Shown: positions 33,126-41,737 of the stretch, one piece after another
How the letters are laid out: each line of letters begins with the position of its first letter
How positions within the stretch are numbered: position 1 is the first letter of the stretch
Assembly (NCBI GenBank): GCA_964437445.1
Contig: CAYTGR010000016.1
Location: forward strand, 16,696-80,695
Direction of reading: 5' to 3'
From: CAYTGR01 sp964437445
Lineage (GTDB): Bacteria > Chloroflexota > Anaerolineae > B4-G1 > SLSP01
DNA: 64,000 bases
Notes under the pieces: generated by a model
Told to the model about the DNA's origin: nothing
What the model saw: the letters and a program-made list of their open reading frames with translations, nothing else
The model's database searches: none
Translations under genes and position numbers: made by a program

Positions 33126-33335
33126 AGTTAAGCTAAAAGAAAATCAGATAAACAATTACCAACAGCAGGAAAACCCCCAGNNNNNNNNNNNNNNNNNNNN
33201 NNNNNNNNNNNNNNNNNNNNNNNNNNNNNNNNNNNNNNNNNNNNNNNNNNNNNNNNNNNNNNNNNNNNNNNNNNNNNNNNAGTTAAGCTAAAAGAAAATC
33301 AGATAAACAATTACCAACAGCAGGAAAACCCCCAG
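33126..33335. other. Assembly gap with duplicated flanks (100 N)
   Basis: 33126-33180 and 33281-33335 are the same 55 bp on either side of 100 N. This is what two contigs sharing an unmerged k-mer overlap look like. If collapsed, the zinc-ribbon gene is complete and no sequence is missing. Confidence 0.9.
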
Positions 33336-33827
33336 GGCAATCGCCACGACAGTCATCACTTTACGTTCCTGCTCCTGCTGCTCCCGGAGTCGCCGCAGCG
33401 CCTCGGTCTGACGGATTTCGTCTTGAGCCCGCATCCGCGCCATCCGTTCTGCCGAAGCGGCCTCCTCGCGTTCCTTGATTTCCCTGGCTTCGTCCATCTG
33501 CTGGTAAAGCCGGTCGGCCGTGCCTGTGCGTTGGCGTTGCGCCAATGTCTCCAGGATATCCAGCGGGGAACCGCACTGCACGCAGTAGGGATCGCCGACC
33601 CAGTTGGGGGTATCACATTTGGGGCAGCGGCGGACCAGCGACAGGCCACAACGACGACAGTAGGAAACCTCATCCTCGTAGTAAGTCCCGCATTGCGGAC
33701 AGAGATGCCCTTTCAGGACGAAACGGCTACCACAGGCAGCACAAATCACATAGGAAGCGTGCGGCTCCAATTGAAGTGGATTTCTGCAATTCGGGCAGGC
33801 GATTTCCTGCAACAGGCTATCGGTCAT
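33288..33827 (-). CDS. Zinc-ribbon membrane protein
   Basis: 179 residues. Four to five CxxC knuckles in the first 85 residues: CPNCRNPL, CAACGSRF, CPQCGTYY, CRRCGLSL, CPKCDTPN, CVQCGSPLD, i.e. stacked zinc ribbons. A charged helix (Glu/Arg-rich) follows, then one C-terminal TM helix VVAIALGVFLLLVIVYLIFF. The short end of the gene is repeated on the other side of the N gap. Zinc ribbons face the cytoplasm if the C-terminus is a tail anchor. Own promoter at 33909-33936. Confidence 0.82.
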   Translation of the reverse strand: MTDSLLQEIACPNCRNPLQLEPHASYVICAACGSRFVLKGHLCPQCGTYYEDEVSYCRRCGLSLVRRCPKCDTPNWVGDPYCVQCGSPLDILETLAQRQRTGTADRLYQQMDEAREIKEREEAASAERMARMRAQDEIRQTEALRRLREQQEQERKVMTVVAIALGVFLLLVIVYLIFF

Positions 33828-33881
33828 TTGATTACCTCACCGATAACTGCCAACCCTGCCCCGGTCTCAACGGGGGCGGTT

Positions 33882-33936
33882 ATTGGATTGGCTGCATGAA
33901 TCCAATAGAGTATAGCCTTACCTCCCAGGAAGTCAA
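33882..33936 (-). promoter_or_regulatory. Promoter of zinc-ribbon gene with dyad at start point
   Basis: On the - strand TTGACT (33931-33936), 16 bp, TATACT (33909-33914). The 8-bp dyad ATTGGATT/AATCCAAT (33882-33889, 33899-33906) straddles the expected start point and could be an operator or leader hairpin. Confidence 0.65.
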
Positions 33937-34050
33937 CCACGCTTAAAATGCAGACGTCATGAAATTCGGGGTAAGTCCGCGCCGGATTATTGGTCGCTCC
34001 GCCACGCTCCAAACTAAACCGTAAAAAAATGGCTTGTATCCTTCAAAATG

Positions 34051-34059
34051 TGTTATAAT
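34051..34059 (+). promoter_or_regulatory. Extended -10 promoter of RpiR-like regulator
   Basis: TGT-TATAAT, a perfect extended -10; no good -35. Leader of about 65 bases to ATG 34131. Confidence 0.6.
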
Positions 34060-34130
34060 TGAGCTGTCAATCATATCAAGTAAAACCATTGGAGATTCGC
34101 ATTTTAAAAGCCTTCACAGAAAGGAGTCTC

Positions 34131-35063
34131 ATGTTTCAAGATTTGATCCGTGAACACTATGAGGAGCTAAGCCCTGGTTTCCGGCGGCTGGCCGATTTTA
34201 TCATGAACAGCACCTTAGATGCCGCCTTCCTGACCGCCACGGAACTATCGCGGCGGGTGGATGTGGACCCGGCCACCGTGGTCCGTTTTGCTCAGGAACT
34301 GGGCTATTCCGGCTACCGCGAGCTCTCCCGCGAAATTAAACGTTACGTCCGCGACCAGGTCACCGCCACCTATCGCAAGGCCGCAGAGGCCGGCACGGTG
34401 GAGGCGTTGCTCCACGCACTGCTGGAAAACGCCCAACAGAACGTGCAACAATTTGCCACCACCGAACTCTTTGGTCTGGCCGAGGCTGCGCGCCTGGTGA
34501 GCAGCGCCAGGCGCATCTGGATCAGCGGCGAATACATGGGCTACGACATCGCCCGCTTCATGGCCAAGAATTTTGAGGCGCTCGGGATGATCGCCCAGGC
34601 CTTCTCCCCCAGCATGATGGAGACCGCCAGCGTTGTCTCACGCATGGACGAAGGGGACGTGCTCCTGGCCCTGTGCAACAGCGGCCCCAACGTGGATACC
34701 GGTTACGCGGTCCATCTGGCGCGCGCCAAGGGACTAAAGACAATCTGCATCGGTGCTTCGGGCGTGATCCTGCCGGCGCGCGAAGCCGAGCTGGTCATCA
34801 CCGTCCCGGTCAAGACCCCGGCCGGCGTGCCCGCCTTCGGGGTGATGACTCAGGCGCTCTCGCTGCTGTTTGAAGCGCTGGCCAACCAGCGGCCGGAAAA
34901 GACGGCCGAGCTCTTCCTGGCACTGCAGGAAAACCAGGGCCTCCTGCTGGACCTCCGATTGAACACCCCCGAGTACGAAATCGCTTCACCGCAAGAATCC
35001 TGGAAGGAAATCATGCCACCGGCCTCTATAACCCTATCGGCTGAAGAGGAAGAGGAAACTTAG
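34131..35063 (+). CDS. MurR/RpiR family transcriptional regulator
   Basis: 310 residues from ATG 34131 (GAAAGGAGTCTC upstream; the frame is open from 34059 but that part has no ribosome site). N-terminal HTH_6 domain: SPGFRRLADFIMNSTLDAAF, TATELSRRVDVDPATVVRFAQ, GYSGYRELSREIKRY. The SIS sugar-phosphate domain follows (about 110-250: RRIWISGEYMGYDIARFMAKN, DEGDVLLALCNSGPN). Effector is probably a phosphosugar; target genes are not evident. It converges on a DNA methyltransferase gene. Confidence 0.93.
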   Translation: MFQDLIREHYEELSPGFRRLADFIMNSTLDAAFLTATELSRRVDVDPATVVRFAQELGYSGYRELSREIKRYVRDQVTATYRKAAEAGTVEALLHALLENAQQNVQQFATTELFGLAEAARLVSSARRIWISGEYMGYDIARFMAKNFEALGMIAQAFSPSMMETASVVSRMDEGDVLLALCNSGPNVDTGYAVHLARAKGLKTICIGASGVILPAREAELVITVPVKTPAGVPAFGVMTQALSLLFEALANQRPEKTAELFLALQENQGLLLDLRLNTPEYEIASPQESWKEIMPPASITLSAEEEEET

Positions 35064-35070
35064 CCAGCTC

Positions 35071-35997
35071 TTATGTCTCTTCAAACATAGCCAGTTGTTG
35101 AGCCTGGGACTCCGGTTCTAGTTCTTCCCACAAAGGCGCTGGCTCAGCCGCTGCCCGGCTGGCGGCTGGGCCATACCGGCCGGTAAAAGTCCCCTCCGCC
35201 TTGCGCTCGGCAAAAGTTTTGGTCACCCTATGCAAGGCCAGCTCCTGCGTCACTTTGTCGCGCTCGGATTCGGCCTGCGCTAAACGCGCTTGCGCCAACG
35301 CAATATACTCAGGCGAAATATCGATGCCGATAAAATGGTGCCCCAGCAACTTGGCCGCGACCGGCGTGGTACCAATACCGCAAAAGGGGTCTAACACAAG
35401 ACTGCCTTGCCGATCGCCTAAAAGAGAGTAAATGATGCGGACCGGCAAGGCCAGCGGGAAGGGAGCGGGGTGGGCGCTATTCCGCTCCGGCGTTAAACGC
35501 CAGATAGAGGTCAGCAAGGCATGGCGTGACTCCAGCTCCTCCCCAATCCAATCCTCCCCCACCGGTTTTTGCAGCCAGTAAATGCGCTCGTCCACTTGCC
35601 AGAAACGCCAGCCGCGCAAATTCGCCGCGATTTTCCGATCCCAGATGAGCTCCTGCCGTAAAGTCCAGTGAGAACGGGAAATCCAGGCATAGGGGTGCAA
35701 CAGCACCCCCCGCTCCCAACGGATTTTATGGTTGTAAAAGAAGGCTCCACCAGGACGGGTTACCCGGTAAACTTCATTGAGCACTTCTATCTGCCATTCC
35801 TGGTAAGCGGCCTCCGCCATCCGGTCCCCGGAATGGGTGTATTGAACATTTTTGACCAACCAGCCCTTTTTGTTCTCACCTTTGTTATAAGGCGGCGACG
35901 TGATGGAAAGGTCCACCGCATCGGCGGGCAAAGTGCGCAAAATCTCCAGCACATCGCCGCAAAGCAAACGGTCCAGGTGATCACTCAACTCAGGCAT
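35071..35997 (-). CDS. Orphan DNA methyltransferase, beta-type motif order
   Basis: 308 residues. Catalytic motif IV TSPPYNKG (33-40) precedes the SAM-binding motif LDPFCGIGTTPVAAKLLG (about 205-222), the order of beta-class N4/N6 enzymes. The C-terminal tail after about residue 240 (AQARLAQAESERDK...) is Glu/Ala-rich. No restriction endonuclease or second subunit is adjacent, so it is orphan; recognition site unknown. CTGAGTTGAG-type region precedes the start. Confidence 0.9.
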   Translation of the reverse strand: MPELSDHLDRLLCGDVLEILRTLPADAVDLSITSPPYNKGENKKGWLVKNVQYTHSGDRMAEAAYQEWQIEVLNEVYRVTRPGGAFFYNHKIRWERGVLLHPYAWISRSHWTLRQELIWDRKIAANLRGWRFWQVDERIYWLQKPVGEDWIGEELESRHALLTSIWRLTPERNSAHPAPFPLALPVRIIYSLLGDRQGSLVLDPFCGIGTTPVAAKLLGHHFIGIDISPEYIALAQARLAQAESERDKVTQELALHRVTKTFAERKAEGTFTGRYGPAASRAAAEPAPLWEELEPESQAQQLAMFEET

Positions 35998-36034
35998 CTT
36001 TGGTTCACCGCTGAGATTTCTGCAACAACCATTA

Positions 36035-37744
36035 TCACCCGCTCACCAACCCCGCCACCCCCACCCGCGCCAAGTTGAGCACCTTGAACGGGACGGGGCC
36101 GACGGGAACATCCAGCTCTTGCTTGTCGCAGACGGTGGAGGTGTTGGCGCGGTCAATCCGCTCTTTGAGCGCCAGGAGCGCCTGCTCCAGCGCGGAGCCG
36201 GTCAGGCGGGCAACCAGGCCGTCAATCTCGGCCATCAGCGCGCGGGCCTGCCCGATGCGCGCCTCGGTCTCGGCGGCCTTCTCGGCGCTCACCAGGCCCA
36301 CCTCCCGCTTCAGCCGGTTGAGCCGGAAGCCGGCCTCGTAGGTCACATCGGCGAGCGTGTCGCGGTCCAGCCAGTGCGTTTCGTAGGAAAGGATGTGCTT
36401 CCAGGTGGGTTGCAAGAGCAGCTGGCGGTGATCCTCTAACGTGAAGGCCCGGCGGAGGTACCCGTACTCCGCAGCGCGCTCATAGGCCAGGCTGCCCGGA
36501 TCCAGGAAGGGGGCCAGCGGCGAGGTGAAGGGAATCAGCCGCCCGTCGGGGAACCGGCGCAGCAACGTGCGGCAATAATCCACCGTCTCCAGCGCCGAGG
36601 CCGCCGTCTGTTCCGGCATCCCGATCATGAAGAAGAGGTCAAAGCGGCGCGCGCCGACCGCCAGGCAGGCCTCAATCGTCTGCTCAATGCCGGCGTTGGT
36701 GTATCCCTTGCCCGCAGCACGCCGCACCGCCGGGTCGTGCGACTCCGGCGAGAACTCCACGATGAAACCGGGGAAAGCCGCCGCCAGTTCCTCCGCGTAG
36801 GCGCGATCCACCGGCCAGAAAAACTCCACGATCACCGGCCCCCGAAAGCCCTGGACGGCGCGGAAAAAGCGGCGGGCGTAGTCCATCCCGGCCTGGCGCA
36901 GATCGCCCAACAGGAAGACCGGTGCGCGGCTCAAGCTGCCCATCCGCTTCACATCCTCGGCCAGCACCTCCGGCGAGCGGTAGGCCGGCCGCTCGCGCCC
37001 GCAGAAGCCGCGCCCGGCAAAGGCCGAGCCGCCGCAGATCGTGCAGTGCTGCGTGCAGCCCTTCACCGTCAGCGCCGCCATGATGGGATAATCCAGCCAG
37101 TGGCTGAAGGGAACGTAATTGAGCAGGTCCCGGTCGCGCACCACCGAGCGGACCATCGGGTAGTAATCCAGCGTCAGGTGATCCAGACTCTCCGGCACAT
37201 AGGTCTGCGGATTCACCTGCACCGCGCCGTCGCGCCCTTGCCAGGTGAGATTAGGCACGTCCACCGGCTCCGTCCCGGCCACAATGTGCTCCATGAGACG
37301 GCGCAGCGGCTCTTCCGTGGAATCGCCGCGCAGCACATAATCCACGCAGGGATAGCGGATCAATTCCTCATGGAAATAGGTGGCCGAGTAGCCCCCCATG
37401 ATCACCGGCCGCTCAGGGTGGTACCGCTTGACCAGCTGCGCCACCTCTACCGTGCCGTGCGCGTGGGGCAACCAGTGCAGGTCCACCGCGTATGCCCGCG
37501 CCTCCAGGTTAGCGATGGCCGCTTCAGCGTCAAAGCGGGGTGAGCGGACCATCCGCGCCGCCAGGTTCTTGATCCGCACGGCAAAGCCCGCCTGCTCCAG
37601 ATAGGCCATCAGGGTAGCGAACCCGATGGGGTACATGTCAAAGACCGGCGTGGAGGGCACCAGATCGGAGATCGGCCCCCAGAGCGTCGCCCGTTGGCGG
37701 AAGTCATACACGCTGGGGGCGTGGAGGAAGATCAAGTCGTACAT
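36035..37744 (-). CDS. B12-binding radical SAM protein
   Basis: 569 residues. N-terminal cobalamin-binding-like Rossmann region (1-170: PIGFATLMAYLEQAGFAV, VIMGGYSATYFHEELI), then the radical SAM cluster motif VKGCTQHCTICGGSAF (CxxxCxxC, about 230) and a TIM-barrel to about 420. The last 150 residues are helical. Resembles the B12-binding radical SAM Ta0216-like group; the reaction is unknown. Transcribed alone. The 7-bp repeat GTACTGC-GTGGTGC-GTCTTCC lies 14 bp upstream. Confidence 0.87.
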   Translation of the reverse strand: MYDLIFLHAPSVYDFRQRATLWGPISDLVPSTPVFDMYPIGFATLMAYLEQAGFAVRIKNLAARMVRSPRFDAEAAIANLEARAYAVDLHWLPHAHGTVEVAQLVKRYHPERPVIMGGYSATYFHEELIRYPCVDYVLRGDSTEEPLRRLMEHIVAGTEPVDVPNLTWQGRDGAVQVNPQTYVPESLDHLTLDYYPMVRSVVRDRDLLNYVPFSHWLDYPIMAALTVKGCTQHCTICGGSAFAGRGFCGRERPAYRSPEVLAEDVKRMGSLSRAPVFLLGDLRQAGMDYARRFFRAVQGFRGPVIVEFFWPVDRAYAEELAAAFPGFIVEFSPESHDPAVRRAAGKGYTNAGIEQTIEACLAVGARRFDLFFMIGMPEQTAASALETVDYCRTLLRRFPDGRLIPFTSPLAPFLDPGSLAYERAAEYGYLRRAFTLEDHRQLLLQPTWKHILSYETHWLDRDTLADVTYEAGFRLNRLKREVGLVSAEKAAETEARIGQARALMAEIDGLVARLTGSALEQALLALKERIDRANTSTVCDKQELDVPVGPVPFKVLNLARVGVAGLVSG

Positions 37745-37796
37745 GCTGCCTCACAACGTACTGCGTGGTGCGTCTTCCGCCACACGCACTACGGAT

Positions 37797-39518
37797 TTAC
37801 TTGAGTGTGCTGCACAGACCGCGCAGCAGCCCGGAAAGCGCGGCCTGGTCTTCGCGGGAAAGGCGCACCGTGAGCTCCCGCAGACGGCGGGTCTCTTCAG
37901 GCAAGTGCGCCAGCACCCAGACCGGCGTGGCCGGCTGTTCCAACTCCAGAGTACCCTCGCCGGCCCAGACCAGCCGGGGTTCCACCCAGAACTCCTTTTT
38001 CAGGTGCTCCTGGATGTAAGCGTGCAACAAACCGGCGTTGCCCCGCGCCTGCCGGATCGGGTTACGCCGCTGGAGACGCCAGCCGGTCATCGTTTTGCGA
38101 TACCACCGGTCGCGCCGGTAGGCAAACTGGCCGCTATACGCTTTGACCTCCAGCACGAAAAGGCCCGGTGGCCCCAATAACAACATATCCATGTCCGCAC
38201 GATTGCCGGGCAACTGAACGTTGAGGAAAAGTGTCCATTGCTCATTGAGCCCCTGTCGCAACAGGCGGGCCACAGTGCGCTCACCCTCGCGCCCCCGGCG
38301 GAAGCTCCGCTCTTCGCGCATCACTTCACGGAGCAGGCCGGTCAGCCAGAAAATCGGTGCGATCAGCAACAGCGCCACGCCCCAGAGCCACCACGGCGCA
38401 GCCACACCTTCTACCAGGGCGGCAAAAGCCAGCGCTAACGCAATCCCCGTCGCGCTACCGGCCAACGCCATACCTACCACAATGATCGCGATCTGGCGGC
38501 GGTAGCGGCCGCGGATCTGCTGGGTGAGATACTCCGAGCCGTGAATCACGGGCATCGGACGATGCGAAGCGTCAGCCCGCGTTTTTTGAGGGGCCGGTTC
38601 GGTTGGAGGTCGTGTCGGGCTGGTAACCTGCGCCGGACGGCGTGTTCCCCGCGCCCCAGCCGATTTAGCGGCCCGCTGTTCACGAGCCACCAGGGGCAAC
38701 ATGACCCGCGCGGCCTCGCGCAAACGCGGCTCCGGGGCAAACCAGGCGGCCCAGCGCAGATCTTTGGCTTCCACCGTCCCGGCATCAATCAGTTCACCAA
38801 GCGGACGGTTCTGCCGGCGGAACGGCCAGGCGATCAGGCGCGCCTCCCCCTCGGTCAACGCAACGTGGGGCAACCGGTGGACCTTGTCCAGCACCGTCTG
38901 GGCGGCCGCGCGCACCTTGGGCTCGCGGGCGTGTCTGGCGGCCCACTCCAGGTCTTGCCGGGTGAGCAAATCGGCATCTAACAACTCGCCTAAGGTGCGC
39001 CGAGGTCCCTCACGCGGCTGGAAAGGCCAGACGAGAGAGCGCACTTCCCGCAACGGCTGGGGCTCGGCCGCCGTGATACCCCCTCCAGGGGGAAGCACAG
39101 GTTCAGATGGCAAAGCCGTCTTTAAAGGAGCAGGGACACCATCCGCGGGAGCGACAACCAGGTCCGGCACCACCGCCACAGGAGGTAAGATCGCCACCTC
39201 CGCTGCCCCGGCATTCCCGGCAACAGCGCCTACGACAGGCGAAGGGGACGGCGCCACAGTTTCAGCCGGAGGTGCGGAAAACCGCCGACTCTCCAGGGCA
39301 ACCAATCCCCGCCGGGCAATGAGGTTGCCCGGATCCAGGCGCAAGGCATGTTCCAACGCCCGGACGCCTTCCTGGGTGTCGGAAGTCAACCCGCCGAGGA
39401 TGATCCAACCCTCTACATCGTCAATATGCTCCAGCAGGTAATCGCGCAGCCCAATGACGGCCTCCTGGCGACGCCCTGCCTGGGCGAGGGCAAAGAAACG
39501 TTGTAAATCGGGATTCAC
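37797..39518 (-). CDS. NERD-domain membrane protein with duplicated internal module
   Basis: 573 residues. N-terminal TPR-like helices (1-80), a Pro/Ala linker (81-155), two copies of a roughly 55-residue module (about 159-215 and 226-276: WPF..., LGEL(L/I)DA, DL.WAA, EP..R.AA), another linker, two TM helices (about 343-368, 375-395) and a C-terminal NERD nuclease-related domain (about 408-520; GREGERTVARLL, LPGNRADMDMLLLGPPGLFV, VLEVKAYSG). NERD has the D-(E/Q)xK nuclease core. A membrane-anchored DNA- or RNA-handling protein is likely; the repeated module is not recognised. Confidence 0.8.
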   Translation of the reverse strand: MNPDLQRFFALAQAGRRQEAVIGLRDYLLEHIDDVEGWIILGGLTSDTQEGVRALEHALRLDPGNLIARRGLVALESRRFSAPPAETVAPSPSPVVGAVAGNAGAAEVAILPPVAVVPDLVVAPADGVPAPLKTALPSEPVLPPGGGITAAEPQPLREVRSLVWPFQPREGPRRTLGELLDADLLTRQDLEWAARHAREPKVRAAAQTVLDKVHRLPHVALTEGEARLIAWPFRRQNRPLGELIDAGTVEAKDLRWAAWFAPEPRLREAARVMLPLVAREQRAAKSAGARGTRRPAQVTSPTRPPTEPAPQKTRADASHRPMPVIHGSEYLTQQIRGRYRRQIAIIVVGMALAGSATGIALALAFAALVEGVAAPWWLWGVALLLIAPIFWLTGLLREVMREERSFRRGREGERTVARLLRQGLNEQWTLFLNVQLPGNRADMDMLLLGPPGLFVLEVKAYSGQFAYRRDRWYRKTMTGWRLQRRNPIRQARGNAGLLHAYIQEHLKKEFWVEPRLVWAGEGTLELEQPATPVWVLAHLPEETRRLRELTVRLSREDQAALSGLLRGLCSTLK

Positions 39519-39626
39519 GTCCCGCCAGCCTCCCGAAGGGATAAATCAACGCTATAGCCACCATAAGGTGCCGGGATTTGCCAAGAATGCCGGCACAAGG
39601 GTGAATGATACCACAAAAAGGCCCAG

Positions 39627-40127
39627 CTACCAATGATTGTAGTGCACGCGCGCCGGATCGTACCGTTCAGCCGGAGGTTTGTGCTCGGCCGGATAGCCCA
39701 GAGCGACCAGCGAGAGCGGCATGATGGTCTCCGGCAGCTCTACCAACGCCCGGATGCCCTGAACGCGATCCGCATTGGGATAAACGCCCAACCAGACCGC
39801 CCCCAGTCCCAGCGCATGGGCCGCCAGCAACAAATTCTCGGTGGCCGCGGAGCAATCAATAGTCCAAACGCTGCTGCGTTCAGTATCACCGCAGGTCAAA
39901 ATGGCAGCCTGCGCCTCCGGCAGCATCGCCGCGTAGGGATGAAAACCGGGAATCGCATCCAATAATTGCCGGTCGGTGATGACGACAAAATGCCACGGTT
40001 GCCGGTTACTGGACGACGGGGCGGCCATCGCAGCCGCCAATAGTTGTTGAATCAAGGCTTCAGGAACAGGCTGTCCTGTGTACCGGCGGATGCTCCGCCG
40101 GCTCATGATCGCTTCCAGGGCATCCAT
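39627..40127 (-). CDS. Nitroreductase-family FMN protein
   Basis: About 166 residues from ATG 40127 (GGGAGGTGTGACG upstream; GTG 40133 also in frame). Signature MSRRSIRRYTGQPVPEALIQ start, AAPSSSNRQPWHFVVITD, LGLGAVWLGVYPN and LVALGYPAE, all classic for FMN-dependent nitroreductases. Substrate unknown. Confidence 0.94.
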   Translation of the reverse strand: MDALEAIMSRRSIRRYTGQPVPEALIQQLLAAAMAAPSSSNRQPWHFVVITDRQLLDAIPGFHPYAAMLPEAQAAILTCGDTERSSVWTIDCSAATENLLLAAHALGLGAVWLGVYPNADRVQGIRALVELPETIMPLSLVALGYPAEHKPPAERYDPARVHYNHW

Positions 40128-40178
40128 CGTCACACCTCCCCCTGCCGTCTGACGTAAAGGACCACGTGGCCGCGCGGC

Positions 40179-40499
40179 CTACTCTATCACCACCGCCGTC
40201 CCGGCGACCGTGACCATGAGCATACTGCCACTGCTGCCCACTGTCTCGTAATCCAGGTCCACGCCGACCACGGCGTTGGCGCCCAGTGCGGCGGCCCGCT
40301 CGGCCAGCTCTTTGACCGCGGTGGCCTGGGCTTTGCGCAGCTCTTCCTCGTAGGCCGCCGAACGCCCCCCCACGATGTCGGTAATGCCCGCCAGGAAATC
40401 CCGGAAGATATTGGCCCCCAGGATGGCCTCCCCGCTCACCAGGCCCAGATAGCGGACAATGTGATGGCCTTCTACCGATGGTGTCGTCGTAATCAACAT
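40179..40499 (-). CDS. YbjQ/UPF0145 family protein
   Basis: 106 residues from ATG 40499 (CAAAGGAG upstream; a longer frame to 40574 runs through repeats). Family pattern: VRYLGLVSGEAILGANIFRD, LRKAQATAVKELAERAAALG, GANAVVGVDLDYE. Small pentameric-fold protein of unknown role. Composite repeats lie directly upstream. Confidence 0.92.
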   Translation of the reverse strand: MLITTTPSVEGHHIVRYLGLVSGEAILGANIFRDFLAGITDIVGGRSAAYEEELRKAQATAVKELAERAAALGANAVVGVDLDYETVGSSGSMLMVTVAGTAVVIE

Positions 40500-40530
40500 T
40501 TTAGTCTCCTTTGAACATAACACCCTGAGT

Positions 40531-40652
40531 TTGTAGTGAGGCGCTTTAGCGCCGTCTGCGCCGCGCTGAAGCATAGAAACCAGTTAAGTAGTGAGCAGAG
40601 AGCAGTAGGGAAGTTCCTGTTTCCTGCTCACCGCTCACGGCTCACAGTTTCA
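40531..40652. repeat. Composite of truncated repeat 2 and repeat 1
   Basis: TTGTAGTGAGGCGCTTTAGC... (40531-40572, left part of repeat 2 ending GCTGAAGC) joins base-to-base to ATAGAAACCAGTTAAG, the first base of repeat 1 (40573-40652). It fills the gap between YbjQ and MoxR genes and places repeat 1 close before YbjQ. Confidence 0.83.
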
Positions 40653-40653
40653 T

Positions 40654-41634
40654 CTAATCGCGTGGGCCGGCCTCCAACACCGCCTGGATGACAGCATCGG
40701 CGTTAACTCCCGCCGCCTCCGCCTCATACGTGAGAATCAGCCGATGGCGCAACGCTGCCGGTGCCACAGCCTGCACATCCTCCAGCGCCACGTTGTAGCG
40801 CCCGGCCAGAAGCGCCGTCACCTTTGCGCCCAGCAAGAGCGCCTGCGCTCCGCGCGGACTGGAACCGTAGCGGACAAACCGCCGCACCAGTTCCGGGGCA
40901 TCCGGGGCGTCGGGATGGGTCGCCGTGACCAGCTGGGCCGCATACGCTGCGACCGGCGTCGCCACCGGCACACCGCGCGCCAGCTCCTGCAGCGCCAACA
41001 CCGTTTCGCGGTCGGCGACCGGCTCCCCTTGCGGCACCGTCGTGCCGGTGGTCCGCCCCAGGATCTCCACCAACTCCTCCGCGGTCGGGTAGCCCACCAA
41101 GACCTTGAACAGAAACCGGTCCAGCTGGGCCTCCGGCAGGGGATAAGTCCCTTCCAGTTCAATCGGATTTTGCGTCGCCAGCACTAAAAACGGTCGCTCC
41201 AACGGGTAGGTTTGTCCCCCGGCGCTGACCTGGCGCTCCTGCATCGCCTCCAGCAGCGCTGACTGCGTTTTGGGGGTAGCGCGGTTAATCTCGTCGGCCA
41301 GCAGAAGGTGGGTGAAAACCGGGCCGGCATGGAAACGGAACCGCCGCTCGCCACTCTCGGTCACTTCCAGGATGTCGGTGCCGACAATGTCGGAAGGCAT
41401 CAGATCAGGGGTAAACTGGACGCGGGTAAAGCGCAGCTGCAAGACCGAGGCCAACGTGCGGACCAGCATCGTCTTGCCCAGGCCCGGCAGCCCTTCCAGG
41501 AGCAGGTGCCCATCGGCCAGCAATGCGATCAAGGCATGGCGCACGACCTCCGGCTGCCCGACGATGACGCGCCCGATCTCCACCTCCATGCGGGTGGCCA
41601 GCTCGCGGAACTGCGAAGGGGAAAGCGCTGGCAT
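40654..41634 (-). CDS. MoxR-family AAA ATPase
   Basis: 326 residues. Walker A LPGLGKTM, the MoxR hallmark FTRVQFTPDLMPSDIVGTDI, Walker B LLADEINRATPKTQSALLEAM and sensor VLATQNPIELEGTYPLPEAQLDRF. MoxR ATPases assemble or activate VWA proteins; two VWA genes lie 2 kb upstream on the same strand, separated by unrelated genes. AGGAGG precedes the ATG. Confidence 0.96.
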   Translation of the reverse strand: MPALSPSQFRELATRMEVEIGRVIVGQPEVVRHALIALLADGHLLLEGLPGLGKTMLVRTLASVLQLRFTRVQFTPDLMPSDIVGTDILEVTESGERRFRFHAGPVFTHLLLADEINRATPKTQSALLEAMQERQVSAGGQTYPLERPFLVLATQNPIELEGTYPLPEAQLDRFLFKVLVGYPTAEELVEILGRTTGTTVPQGEPVADRETVLALQELARGVPVATPVAAYAAQLVTATHPDAPDAPELVRRFVRYGSSPRGAQALLLGAKVTALLAGRYNVALEDVQAVAPAALRHRLILTYEAEAAGVNADAVIQAVLEAGPRD

Positions 41635-41737
41635 GAATGAGCCTCCTTACAGCGTTTCAGCGCCGCAGCGTTTTAGCATTCAGCAGCTCAGTACAACATC
41701 AACAACAAGCAGAAGCAGCTATCGCCGTAACGCCGGA

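Noticed and set aside
35071..35997. Restriction-modification system
   Set aside because: Only a methyltransferase is present; flanking genes are RpiR and radical SAM, so no nuclease partner can be claimed.
40573..40652. Insertion sequence
   Set aside because: No transposase frame and too short; treated as dispersed non-coding repeat.
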